This document shows positions 49,394 through 58,702 of a DNA stretch of 64,000 nucleotides, piece by piece. The notes below the pieces were generated by a model, which worked only from the letters and a program-made list of their open reading frames with translations, had not been told where the DNA came from and made no database searches. The position numbers were made by a program, and so were the translations under genes. The stretch is taken from positions 310,001 through 374,000 of the forward strand of contig JAPNXP010000014.1 of the NCBI GenBank assembly GCA_028753945.1, given 5' to 3'. Origin of the DNA: Hexactinellida sp. DTS-2022. Its lineage: Eukaryota > Porifera > Hexactinellida. Numbering within the stretch: position 1 is the first letter of the stretch; each line of letters opens with the position of its first letter.

Positions 49394-52300
49394 AACAACA
49401 ACAACAAAAGTAGACTCGTTAATAGGAACACGGATAAGGAGTACAAGGTTTAATTCCCCTAGCCTATACAAATGCATGCAAGTGACTCCGATTAATACGA
49501 ATTCCGGATAATACGAACATATTAAGACAGTCCCCTGGTGTTCCTATTTACTAGTCAGTCAATTAGTTAGTTTATTAGTTACAGTAGAACCTCGTTAAAA
49601 CGAACACCAACGGACGGTAAACATTTGTTCGCTTTATCCGGAGTTCGTATAACTGGTGTAATACCCATTGAATAGCCATTGTAGGGACCTGATTAAGTGA
49701 AACTGTTTGTTCGTCTTATCCAGAAATTCGTATTAACGAGATTCTACTGTAGTTAGTTAGTATTAGTTAGTTAGTTAGTTAGTTAGTCAGTTAGTTAGCT
49801 AGTCAGTCAGTTGCTAGTTAGTTAGTTAGTTATTAGTTAGCTAGTTAGTTAGTCAGCTAGTTATCTAGTTAGCTAGTTAGTTAGTTAGTTAGTTAGTTAC
49901 TACATATATCCTGTTTAGACGACATAGGTCACAAGCTATCATTAGAGACTCGGGTTTACGAAGACACAACCAGTGACCTAGAGAGGCCTTCTGAGACAGA
50001 CGCCTTATCTGGAGAGGAAGAGAGATCCCAAGTGGATATGTACCACTTGTCACCTATCGAGAAATTCTATTACGTCATGAATGAGTCTCTGAGATCTGTG
50101 GATCCCGAAGAGACAGGAACTGTTGTGTTGGAAGGTCTCTTGCAAGTATTGAGACAGCCAAACTTAGGTAGCTAATAGCTATGGTAACTTATGCTTAGCG
50201 TTTGTAGGAGAGGGTTGAGTTATACCAGCGATTCCCAACCTTTTTCAACCGTGGACCCTCTATAGTCATTCTGTGGACCCCCTCCCATTGACCGTCAACC
50301 AGCACCAGATTATTACCTAAGTTCCACTCTGTTGTGGACAGGCCAAGGTTGTTCTTCCCTCTTTAGCTACGCCGCCTGACCTGCTTGCTATAGTTGTCTC
50401 TGCAAGTATGTATTGATACAGCCAAACTTAGGTTGCTGCAATTTGAAGAGCAGTTTGGTAACCCTCACTTGCAAGCAGTGTATTATACAGCCATTTGTAA
50501 ATACGCTCCTAATCCTGGTCTGATCCAATTTTCATACGCTAAATCACAAATTAATGTTACGGTATAGGAGAGGATTCCAAATTTTCGCGCTCCTAAATGA
50601 AATTTTCCAAAAATCATACTCCAAAAAGGAGCGACTCGCCTCCTGGATAATTCCTTGCTTGCAAGTATTTGAAGAGCAGTTTGGTAACCCGGATTTGCTT
50701 AGTATCTGGTGCCTGTTATAAAATAATCAAATCAAATTACACTTTTAAGACAGAGCTAATGATTCGAAATAACTACAGTCAGGTCTGCTTATTATGAACA
50801 AGATTTCGTCTGCTTAATATTAACATTTTTATTATGAACAAGCCCTATGTATGTTCCCAATTAACAACTTACATAGGGTTTGTATTAAGTTGAGTTCGCT
50901 TATTGTGAACACAATTTTTGGTCCCTTGAATGTTCATGATAAAAGAACCTACTGTATTTTTCAGCGCTTAAGAAATATGCTGGCACAGGTGTAATTTTTG
51001 ATTTTTCTCTAAAATTACAACAGATTCAAATTCAAGTAAAGATTTCTCTGTTTCCGCACAAAAATTTAATGATTTTATTTGTAACCAAGTTAGGTTCTAG
51101 TTCCATAGTACGGCACACCTTATAAATAGTTCTAAATATAGTATATTATCTTAATAGTCTGTAAATACTAATACGTATTCAATAATAAGGGCCATTTGAA
51201 TCTAATTGAGTGAACACTTTTATTGAATCAATGAATAAACTAATAATAAATACTACAAATTAGAAACATTGCAAAGGATAATTAGGATTATTGGACACGA
51301 CACAAATAGTTCCTAAGTTGGAAATACAAACTCCAAGGGGCCCAATAAACTCTCCCCTTCCCTCCCCTTTCCTTCCCATGGTGATAATATGCTTTCCAGA
51401 TTCCGTATATATTATGATGGTATTACTCGCATAGCAGCTAATGATAATATTGCCAGCTGAGTCCAAACAGAAGAAGTAAGGTTTAGCGACCAAACTGTCC
51501 TCTGTCCCTTGAGAGACACAGGAACTGAGGGGGTGTCCTTCTCGAGAGAAGAAATGGACACATTTGGGACTCCTGTCTAGCACCACGATTCGATCAGCTG
51601 ACAGCTTAACGTCTCTAGGGTGAAGCAGCTGTCCTATTCCGATGCAGGACTTGAATTTAAGGAGTTTCGAGTAAACGCACACTCTGTTGTTGCCCCTATC
51701 TGCAACTAACACATCTCCGTTAGTGTCGGTACAGAGTCCACGGGGATAGTTAAACTCTCCTTCCTTGTTGCCTTCAGTTCCAGTTCTGTTGATGAGTTTG
51801 GAATCTTTCTTTCGGAACTGTAACAATGCATGGTGCCATATGTTGGTTACGAATATTGACTCTTTGTTAACAGCTATTCCCCATGGACACTCTAGCTTAT
51901 CATTTCTGAATTGTGCCACAAACTCTTCCTTTAAAGACACTATTTGCACACGATCGTTCCCAGTATCTGCTATGTATATTAGCTCAGTGGATTCATCGAG
52001 TGCTATTCCTGTGGCATTCAACTCATTAGCACCTGCACCATACTTCCCAGCTGTTAATACCGGTTCTCGCTTGAGAGAATAGTCCGGTATCTCACACGGG
52101 ACTATCTCTCCTAGCTCGGATATCAGCTGTCGGATTGTGTCCGTATTTTGACACCTTAAGACGGGACATAGGAATGTGGCAGATGGTCCCAGTTTCTTAA
52201 TGCCCTGTTGGTAGACTTGTTTGGCCTGTTCATGGAACTCTAGGTTTGGGTTAACCTTTATGCTCATTTCCATCATTTGTTGCTGTACCCTTTCGAGTTC

Positions 52301-54438
52301 TTCTATGGCAGCGATACGAGTGGCCTCTTTGTTCCTGTGGTCCTCTCGCAGCTCACGGACCCTCTGGAGGAGAGCGTCCCTCCTCGCGATCAGCTGATCG
52401 ATTAGGGGATCAAATGTTTGGTGGATCATAGTGGCGACATTGTCGAAATGTGCCATTTTATCGGAAATAACATTTGTAGGCATATTAGTGGCCATTTTAG
52501 TTTCAGTTACGAATTGAGTTTATTCAAATAATATAATTAATCTAATACAGATCTACCTTATACTTGTGTAATTTGAGAATACCAAAGTACGTCAATGGTT
52601 ACTATGGTGATATCTGGAAAGTTAGGGAATTTTTATTTGGTTATCTAATATCTTACAGTATCTTGTGTAATTTGAGAATATCAAAGTACGTCAATGGTTG
52701 TTATGAATTAACTGGAAATTAAGGGAATTTTATTTGGTTAATTGTGTCTACTGTGGCACAATTGCATAGTACAGTAAACTCTCATTTTCGAACACGGATA
52801 AGTGAAATATCGGTTAAGGAGTACAAGGTTTAATTCCCCTAGCCTATACAAATGCATGCAAGTGACTCCGGTTTATACGAATTCCGGATAATACGAACAT
52901 ATTTCGATGATCTCCTGGTGTTCCTATTAACAGAGTATACTGTACATTGCATTTTTGCGCCAAATTTCAAGTAACTAATATTCTCCCTTTAATTCAGGGC
53001 CATATCATAAAACACAGTTGTTATTCATTGTGTGTTTAGGCCTATACCTAACTGATGAAGAACTGCATTTCATTGGCGCTCAGTTCGGCACCAACAGATT
53101 CCAAACGGTTAATTACAATACAATTCTACCCGCGTTGCCTCAACTATTATCTTCGCTATACCATCAGAGGTCCCAACAACAGCTAATTAACTACAGCTAT
53201 TCATTTGAGGAAGTGTGGTGTCAACTGTTCCATCCCAGTACAGGATACATATACTTTAACAAGTTCTCTAAACAGGTATTTGAGCTACTACAGTAGAACC
53301 TCGTTAGTACGAACACGGTTAATACGAACTCCGGATAATACGAACAAACAGTTCCACTTAATCAGGTCTCTACAATGGCTATTCAAAATGTCTTAATCTG
53401 GTTAATACGAACTCAGGATAAGACGAATAAACAGTTCCACTTAATCAGGTCCCTACAATGGTTATTCAATGGGTATTACTCTGGTTAATACGAACTCTGG
53501 ATAAAGCGAACAATGTATTATAGTTAAAAGCAAGCGGTTACATAATACAGTAGAACCTCGTTAATACGAACACCAACGGACGCTAAAAATTTGTTCTCTT
53601 TATCCGGAGTTCGTATTAACCGGTGTAATACCCATTGAATAGCCATTGTAGGGACCTGATTAAGTGGAACTGTTTGTTCGCTTTATCCGGAGTTCGTATT
53701 AACGGATTAATATTCATTGAATAGCCATTGTAGGGACCTGATTAAGTGGAACCGACATTTTTCTCTAACCGACATTTTTCTCTTATGCAGGTTCTACTGT
53801 ATTTGCTATTTAAATGAAGAGTTTACTTATACAGCGATCATCGGCGTTTGTATTAAAAAACCTGGCTAGTTTCTACCGATTGTTTTTTTATGTTTATATG
53901 AACAATCGGTAGAAAGTAGCCAGGTTATTTAATACAAACGCCGATGATCCCTGTATAAGTAAATTCTTAAATGAAATACGTTGAATGTCATTATTAACCT
54001 GTTAAATATAAATCACTTCAAGTAGGAGTTGTATTATAATTTATTCTCTATGCATATTATGTAGCTGCTGGCTTTCATTGTCAATTTTGAATGAAAACTT
54101 AGTTATTTGCATTAACTAATTCCGTTGGCTAAATCTGAACTAATTCACAAAGCAAACCTTTGTTAGTTAAAATTAGTTACCGTACTTAGAAAATAGTCTA
54201 AATTTAGTTCGAATTTTCTTTATTTTTAAAACAAAGGAAAAGTTAAGTCTTAGTAGACATTATTAACTGTTTATTTCATCCTGTAGGCAATAATTTAATT
54301 TAAGGAAATATACTTGGTTACAATGGTTAGTATTTATCGGCCAACACCTTTTCAATATAATTTTCGGATAATTTTTTTACATCAAAAATTAACCTTTTTA
54401 TCAACAACAACATTAACAACAACAACAACATCAACATC

Positions 54439-54470
<32 letters not shown>

Positions 54471-56400
54471 GCCTAGCAAGTCTACTGTATAAGTAAACCT
54501 AAATTAAAATATCTATTTTCAGATGACAGACATTCGTCCCGAAGATTTCAGGCCATCTCTTCGAGACGATTTATTTGAAGAAGTTATAATAGAAATGATT
54601 TTCCTAACAGACACACGAAAAGACGGTGTAATAGACCAAGACGAATTCAACAATTTCCTATCTTTACAAACAGCAACACCTTTAACAAGCAACCAGTTAT
54701 TAGAGCTACGAGACAAGTTCACTAATATATCTAGTGTTACCCCTGACGGGGCTTTCTATATACACTACGGAGAATTCGTGTCTTTAGCTCATCAGCTGAT
54801 TATGTACTTGTATCAGAATATGGTGCCGGGCAAGTCTGTGTGGGTTGAACTGCCAAGCACAAAGGTAAATAGGGAGAGGTGTTACATATGTATGTTTAGG
54901 TGTTTTATATGTACTACACTTACTGTGGAGTTCGCTTAATAGCAACCCGTGTTTGCCACTAAATCAGGTTGCTAATAGAGGAATGAAATTAACAGTAATA
55001 TCACGATTGGGACCCGAAAATCGGTTGCTAATAAATAAAGCAATATATTTATATAGCTAATAAGGGAGTTGCTAATAAGCAAACACCACTGTATACACTT
55101 ACTAACATCGTTGTAAATAGAGAAATACAGTCTTTACTACTGTATGTTTGTATTAAGGTTAAGTCCTTCTGGTTTAACAAGCAGACGGGAGAGACCAGTC
55201 TAACCGCTCCCAAGCGAGAGGACAGTCCGGATAAGCGGACCGCTATGGGCTCCCGTCCCCAGGTCCTGCCTGCCATAGAGGAAGTGCCTAGTAGAGCCAG
55301 CTCTGCGGTACCTGCTGCTCTTATAGGGCCCGAGGGGGTGACCCCCACCCCGCCCTCTCTCAAGAGGAGAGAGACACCTAGGCACTCGTCCAGACACTCT
55401 ATAAGGGAGAGGGAGATTGCACAGGTATATAGTACAGTGGATGCCGGTTATAAGCACATCATCGGGAACTGCATATAAGGTGCTTATAACCGGCATGTTC
55501 TTATAACCGACATAAATTATACAGGTTATATGGCAACCGTTTTCAAACATAGTGTGCTTATATCCGATATGTTCTTATAACCGGTGTGCTTATATCCGAC
55601 ATCTACTGTATATAGTAATCTGTAGATATGTAGTAGATCCACTAATATGTACCTTATTTCCACTAAAAATGACCGTATTTCCACTAAATTTACCGTATTT
55701 CCCTAAAATTTACCGTATTTTCCCTAAACTCGGTTATAACGTACCCCTCGGGAGAGAAAACTAACCGAGTTCTACAGTACGGTATACGGCCATAGAGGAG
55801 GCGCCCAGTCGAGCTACCTGCCCTTATAGGGTCCGAGGGGGCAAGTATAATTATGGGGGTCATTGCATCATGAGCCTATGGAATGGAAATTGGAACTATA
55901 GAGCCAGTTGGTACCAATTTGTTTAGCATTTAAAGGAACTGACAATATTTTGTTCATATTAAGTAGCTGTTGTAGTCGGAACAAGATGCACTAATATGCA
56001 CAGCCAAAGTTTTAGATTTGTAAGAATGCTTAATTAACCACAAGCATTAGAAATGCCGTTATAACGAACTACAGTAGACTCGTTAATAGGAATACAGATA
56101 AGGGAAATATCGGTTAAGGAGTACAAGGTTTAATTCCCCTAGCCTATACAAATGCATGCAAGTGACTCCGGTTAATACGAACATATTTCTACGGTCCCCT
56201 GTCTATAATATATTTGTTTACAGGTTGTTGACACCAAATCGGAACCAAGAACAGAATCTGATATTGAAGTTAAACTTGCCAATAAGCTCTCTTCTCTCTC
56301 CACCAGCCCTCAACCAATCAGTGAAGAGAATACTTTCCATACCGATAATTTAGGCGCAATCGATATACAATCTGTTTCTCTAGCAACACAAATTGTTTAA
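44110..56400 (+). CDS. Coiled-coil, EF-hand and WW-like domain protein, 12 exons
   Basis: Exons 44110-44375, 45428-45653, 46419-46617, 47037-47140, 47347-47504, 48651-48778, 49170-49346, 49919-50167, 53040-53275, 54523-54864, 55158-55424 and 56224-56400 join in frame with GT-AG introns into 842 residues. Exons 3-4 encode a highly charged helix (KWTAERTEAREKQKEF, KQRIENESKFNRRMKQEYE), likely coiled coil. Exons 9-10 look like a helical EF-hand module; LTDTRKDGVIDQDEF is a good calcium loop. A WW-like domain is split by intron 10 (SVWVEL, then SFWFNKQTGETSLTAP). The tail is Ser/Pro/Arg-rich. No family name is secure; charged helical EF-hand proteins of this kind are often ciliary or cytoskeletal (inference). 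Exons are GC-richer than nearby intronless genes. Exon 2 has partial duplicate copies on both sides, and intron 8 contains an antisense gene. Confidence 0.8.
44402..44553. repeat. MITE family 2 in intron 1
   Basis: Reverse-oriented copy: TTGCATGCATTTGTATAGGC core, ending CTAATAACGAGAGTATACTG. The exon 1 frame runs on into it, so the last 23 residues of that open frame are not protein. Confidence 0.8.
44587..44738. repeat. MITE family 3 in intron 1
   Basis: TACAGTCAGGTACTTTTAAT to AATAAGCAGACCTGACTGTA, with internal small deletions. Confidence 0.85.
44853..45039. repeat. MITE family 1b (AGTGGAACTGTTTGTTCG core)
   Basis: ATTATAACCTCGTTAATATG at the left and ACTAACGAGGTTCTACTGTA at the right. 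The internal CATTGTAGGGACCTGATTTT and GGAACTGTTTGTTCCTATTA define a subfamily also found at 48333-48504, 49580-49751 and 53288-53802. Confidence 0.8.
45054..45500 (+). repeat. Tandem partial copy of exon 2 and its acceptor, split by a MITE
   Basis: 45057-45180 and 45369-45498 share TACTGTCTAAATA-GCCTATTACTAGG-TGTCTCCCACAG and the first 20 codons of exon 2 (IPEGSLERPLAYNSY). The first copy keeps an intact acceptor but stops at CRP, where a MITE with ends ACAGTGGAAGCCGCTTAATC / GATTAAGCGGCTCCCACTGT (45188-45354) is inserted. Confidence 0.88.
45634..45900 (+). repeat. Three copies of the exon 2 donor segment
   Basis: GGGAAATGCT-GATAGAGAAGGTAAC at 45634 recurs at 45761 (GGGAAATGCTAGTAGAGAAG, then GTAAC) and at 45854 (TTGCTAATAGAGAAGGTAAC). 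All three keep the last codons of exon 2 (EMLIEK or EMLVEK) followed by GTAAC donors. Confidence 0.88.
46208..46355. repeat. Degenerate MITE-like sequence in intron 2
   Basis: ACAGTGATGTTCGCCTAATC resembles the left end of the 54921-55093 element, and TTCGCCGTTTAGCAAGC occurs to the right. The right terminus is not clear, so borders are approximate. Confidence 0.45.
47154..47297. repeat. MITE family 1 in intron 4
   Basis: TACAGTAGAACCTCGTTAGT and the inverse AACGAGGTTCTACTGT with full internal modules. Confidence 0.9.
47505..48650. other. Intron 5, mostly AT-rich with MITE pieces
   Basis: A long AT-rich tract (47520-48230) shows no ORF or repeat I recognise. It is followed by a partial family 3 copy (about 48236-48315), a family 1b MITE (48333-48504) and a family 3 right-end fragment (about 48570-48626). 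Confidence 0.6.
48960..49140. mobile_element. MITE family 8, hAT-type, 8-bp target duplication CTGTATAC
   Basis: The element runs CAAGGAATTATCCAGGATCG to CTATATAATACACTA (181 bp). CTGTATAC flanks it exactly at 48952-48959 and 49141-49148. Confidence 0.9.
49361..49548. repeat. CAA microsatellite followed by family 2 MITE
   Basis: (CAA)n at 49361-49407 runs straight into AGTAGACTCGTTAATAGGAA, a family 2 copy missing its first bases and about 20 bp internally. Confidence 0.8.
49580..49751. repeat. MITE family 1b in intron 7
   Basis: TACAGTAGAACCTCGTTAAA and ATTAACGAGATTCTACTGTA with the AGTGAAACTGTTTGTTCGTC module. Confidence 0.85.
49745..49905 (+). repeat. (TAGT)n microsatellite before exon 8 acceptor
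   Basis: About 160 bp of TTAG/TAGT tetranucleotides with CAG and CTAG variants end just before the acceptor at 49918. A near-identical array precedes MTRF1L exon 2. Confidence 0.9.
50226..50400. repeat. hAT-like MITE fragment
   Basis: CAGCGATTCCCAACCTTTTTCAACCGTGGACCC resembles the inverted end of the element in caspase I intron 2. The right boundary is unclear, and AAGAGCAGTTTGGTAACC is repeated on either side of the next MITE. Confidence 0.6.
50476..50657. mobile_element. MITE family 8, hAT-type, 8-bp target duplication CTTGCAAG
   Basis: The element runs CAGTGTATTATACAGCCATT to GGATAATTCCTTG (182 bp). CTTGCAAG flanks it exactly at 50468-50475 and 50658-50665. Confidence 0.92.
50774..50956. 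repeat. MITE family 3 in intron 8
   Basis: TACAGTCAGGTCTGCTTATT and AAAGAACCTACTGTA ends, with the AACAAGCCCTATGTATGTTC internal module. Confidence 0.85.
51260..52495 (-). CDS. Coiled-coil plus NHL-repeat protein (TRIM-NHL-like without RING), nested antisense
   Basis: Intronless, 411 residues from ATG 52495 to the stop at 51260, lying wholly inside intron 8 of the 44.1-56.4 kb gene on the other strand. Residues about 30-80 form a charged helix with heptad spacing (ALLQRVRELREDHRNKEATR), as in the B-box C-terminal coiled coil of TRIM proteins. Residues about 150-411 are NHL repeats (TGIALDESTELIYIADTGND, PRGLCTDTNGDVLVADRGNN, GPLGVCISNLGTICVV). About five or six blades would make a propeller. 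There is no RING or B-box Cys/His set, so it lacks E3 ligase hardware. NHL propellers bind RNA or protein. It may be a domain-loss derivative of a TRIM2/3/71-type gene. The coding sequence is GC-richer than surrounding intron, consistent with selection. Confidence 0.88.
   Translation of the reverse strand: MATNMPTNVISDKMAHFDNVATMIHQTFDPLIDQLIARRDALLQRVRELREDHRNKEATRIAAIEELERVQQQMMEMSIKVNPNLEFHEQAKQVYQQGIKKLGPSATFLCPVLRCQNTDTIRQLISELGEIVPCEIPDYSLKREPVLTAGKYGAGANELNATGIALDESTELIYIADTGNDRVQIVSLKEEFVAQFRNDKLECPWGIAVNKESIFVTNIWHHALLQFRKKDSKLINRTGTEGNKEGEFNYPRGLCTDTNGDVLVADRGNNRVCVYSKLLKFKSCIGIGQLLHPRDVKLSADRIVVLDRSPKCVHFFSREGHPLSSCVSQGTEDSLVAKPYFFCLDSAGNIIISCYASNTIIIYTESGKHIITMGRKGEGRGEFIGPLGVCISNLGTICVVSNNPNYPLQCF
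52770..52944. repeat. MITE family 2 in intron 8
   Basis: TACAGTAAACTCTCATTTTC and AACAGAGTATACTGTA ends with complete family 2 core. Just upstream, a 60-bp segment (ACTTGTGTAATTTGAGAATA) is tandemly duplicated at about 52560-52620 and 52663-52722. Confidence 0.85.
53276..54522. other. Intron 9: tandem family 1b elements, a long hairpin and CAA/CAT repeats
   Basis: Two family 1b elements (53288 to about 53520, and 53551-53802) each carry an internal duplication of the AACAGTTCCACTTAATCAGG module. A long hairpin element follows (53817-53970), then AT-rich sequence, a family 7 left half (about 54336-54390) and a CAA/CAT run (54400-54472) ending 50 bp before exon 10. Confidence 0.8.
53817..53970. 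repeat. Long near-perfect inverted repeat (hairpin)
   Basis: Arms of about 67 bp (TTTACTTATACAGCGATCAT onward, through AACCTGGCTAGTTTCTACCG) face each other over a short T-rich loop near 53885-53900. Only a few mismatches separate the arms. No second copy is seen in the window. Confidence 0.9.
54921..55093. repeat. MITE (ACTGTGGAGTTCGCTTAATA type) in intron 10
   Basis: TACTGTGGAGTTCGCTTAAT at the left and GCTAATAAGCAAACACCACT at the right, with repeated TTGCTAATA motifs inside. Confidence 0.7.
55433..55610. repeat. MITE family 9 in intron 11
   Basis: TACAGTGGATGCCGGTTATA and ATATCCGACATCTACTGTA ends; the internal TATATGGCAACCGTTTTCAA module matches the QARS intron 8 copy. It begins 8 bp after the exon 11 donor. 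Confidence 0.85.
55611..56223. other. Rest of intron 11
   Basis: Repeats of CCGTATTTCCACTAAA (55625-55720), a family 6 fragment (about 55728-55785), and a truncated family 2 MITE (56070 to about 56208) that stops just short of the exon 12 acceptor. CATAGAGGAGGCGCCCAGTC at 55790 echoes exon 11 (ATAGAGGAAGTGCCTAGTAG), followed by GTACC/ACCTGCCCTTATAGGG, so a degraded partial copy of exon 11 is likely. Confidence 0.65.
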
Positions 56401-56551
56401 TGGAATTTCGGTAACCCAAACACTTATTATTTTTGTCGCGAATTTTATTATTTGATACTTATATTATTATTTGGTATTTATAACTACAAGTATTCTTATA
56501 TTTACAAAATTTATTTGTTTTTACATTTGTTGGTTAATTTGTTTATCTCAG

Positions 56552-57571
56552 ATGTTTGTTGTTTACAGAAAATTAGTTGTTTACCCTTTGCGAAATACTT
56601 TCACACATTTCTCAACTTTACTAACGAAACCCCCTTCCCCTTCAAGGGACCGAATCCGATTATTTTTAGAAAACTTTCCACCAAAACAAATACAAAATTC
56701 ACCTATAAAAGCACCAAAAATACGCAAAATACAAATATTAAATTCTCAAATAAAAGACTATGAATCTGAATTAGAAGAATTAAGAATTTTAACCGAATCC
56801 AGCCCAGAATTATCCCAATTAGGCCAACAAGATTTACACACAATCACCCAACAAATTAACACTTTACACACAGTAATACTAACTATGCTATACAAGTTAG
56901 TACAAAATACATTTCCTAACGAATGTATTATGGAAATACGTTCAGCAACCGGCGGGGCTGAATCTGCGCTTTTCGCGCGGGACATTTATAACATGTATGT
57001 GCTAATGGCTAACAAACGTAAATGGGTGTTAGAAGAATTCGATGTGAACACGACAGAATTGGGAGGTGTCAGATTTGTGTCGTTTTGTGTCGCGGGAGAT
57101 AAGTGTTTCGATTCGCTACGATTTGAGGCCGGGGTACACAGGGTACAGAGAATACCGTACACCAGTGGCGCCGGTAAGATTCATACGAGCACAATTACAG
57201 TAGCGGTTCTGTCTGTGCCGAGAGATGAAGAGGTCAGTTAGTATCCATGGTTTATTCGATGTGTTGGAAAAGGTGTTGGCTGATATATAAGTACAGTAGA
57301 CTTTGTTAATAGGAACACCAGGGGACCGTCTTAATCTGTTCTAATTATCCGGAGTTTGTATTAACCAGAGTCACTTGCATGCATTTGTATAGGCTAGGGG
57401 AATTAAACCTTGTACTCTTAACCGATATTCCCTTATCCGTGTTCCTAATAACAGAGTTTATTGTATGTAGTTATCTGTTAGTAAGGTATTTTGTGTGTTA
57501 GCTAGTTTGATAGCTAGTTAGTTAGCTAATTAGTTAATTACTTAGTTAGCTAGTTAGCTAGTAAGTTAGTA

Positions 57572-57629
<58 letters not shown>

Positions 57630-58230
57630 CTAGTTAGTTAGCTAGTTAGTTTGCTAGCTAGCTAGCTAGTTAGTTAGTAAGTTAGTTAGTTAGTAAGTTA
57701 GTTGATTAGTTAGCTAGTTAGTTAGTAAGTTAGTTGATTAGTTAACTAGTTAGTTAGTTAGTTAGTTAGTCTCTCTATAGGTAGTGTTGGACCCTGGAGA
57801 GTTACGAATCGAGGCGGTCAGAGCTACGGGTGCCGGCGGTCAATACGTTAACACAACAGACTCCGCTGTTCGTATAACTCACATTCCAACCGGCATTATA
57901 GTATCCTGCCAAATGCGATGCTCTCAAATACAGAATAAAGAAAAAGCTTTGGAAATGTTGCGCGCTAAATTATACGATTTAAAGAACAACGAATTTAAAA
58001 ACGAGCGTGTTACGATTCGTAGGAACCAAGTTGGGTATGGAGATCGATCTGAGAAAATACGGACTTATAACTTTCCATCTGATCGCATTACAGATCATCG
58101 TATTGGTGTAACTATAAAAGGTGTTAGTTCCTATTTAGCTGGTAATATGAGTACCGAGTTTAATTCGGAACTTTCAGAAGTAACAAAAGAGATTCTATTG
58201 GATGAGTTACTCAATTCTGTTGCCAGTTAG
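56552..58230 (+). CDS. MTRF1L: Mitochondrial peptide chain release factor 1-like
   Basis: Two exons, 56552-57232 and 57781-58230 (phase 0), give 376 residues (human MTRF1L 380). The first ATG in frame is 56552; upstream codons are open but have no Met. The N terminus ([20 protein letters not shown]) is basic and hydroxylated without acidic residues, fitting mitochondrial import. The RF1 core includes [17 protein letters not shown] and [12 protein letters not shown]. The catalytic GGQ is at 246-248 in [18 protein letters not shown], followed by [14 protein letters not shown] and [19 protein letters not shown]. It hydrolyses peptidyl-tRNA at UAA/UAG codons on the mitoribosome. The intron is MITE plus a long (TAGT)n array up to the acceptor. 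Confidence 0.94.
57292..57465. repeat. MITE family 2 in MTRF1L intron
   Basis: TACAGTAGACTTTGTTAATA and the inverse AATAACAGAGTTTATTGTA. It is preceded by a family 7 right-end fragment (GTGTTGGAAAAGGTGTTGGC, about 57260-57290). Confidence 0.85.
57500..57772 (+). repeat. (TAGT)n microsatellite before MTRF1L exon 2 acceptor
   Basis: About 270 bp of TTAG/TAGT repeats with CTAG, GTAAG and TTGA variants, ending eight bases before the acceptor CTATAG at 57780. Confidence 0.92.
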
Positions 58231-58702
58231 TTATATGGTCTATGGGGCAATAATTCAATAATTGTACCCCTAACTAATCCAATTTATAACTAACGAAAAT
58301 ACATTTATTTACGCTACTAATGCCAAATCCTTTTAAACAAAGAAATTGTTGTTTTAGATACAGTATACTCTCGTTAATAGGAACACGGATAAGGGAAATA
58401 TCTGTTAAGGAGTACAAGGTTAAATCCCCTAGCCTATACAAATGTATGCAAGTGACTCCGGTTAATACGAACATATTTCGACGGTCCCCTGGTGTTCCTA
58501 TTAACAGAGTCTACTGTTTATACCGAATACAGTCAATCTCCGGGATTTATAGGACGGAATTACAGTTTGGCTTACAATATTTTCGGTTAATAGATTTCTC
58601 CGCTTAATCGGGTCAAAGTAACCTGGTCCCGAGGTGACTCTATTAAGCGGAGTCGACTGTATTTACAGAATATTTATTATTCTACCACAAATTAGCTCCC
58701 AA
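58231..58702. other. MTRF1L 3' flank with family 2 and family 4 MITEs
   Basis: Family 2 at 58359-58517 and family 4 at about 58528-58662, separated by about 10 bp. The family 4 copy ends 40 bp before the next start codon. Confidence 0.85.

Noticed and set aside
49741..49910. (TAGT)n array considered as a CRISPR or telomere-like array
   Set aside because: Simple tetranucleotide without spacers; eukaryotic intron context; not a TTAGGG-type unit.
55049..55550. Minus-strand frames opposite exon 11 of the EF-hand gene
   Set aside because: Antisense shadows of GC-rich coding sequence; exon 11 splices in frame on the plus strand.
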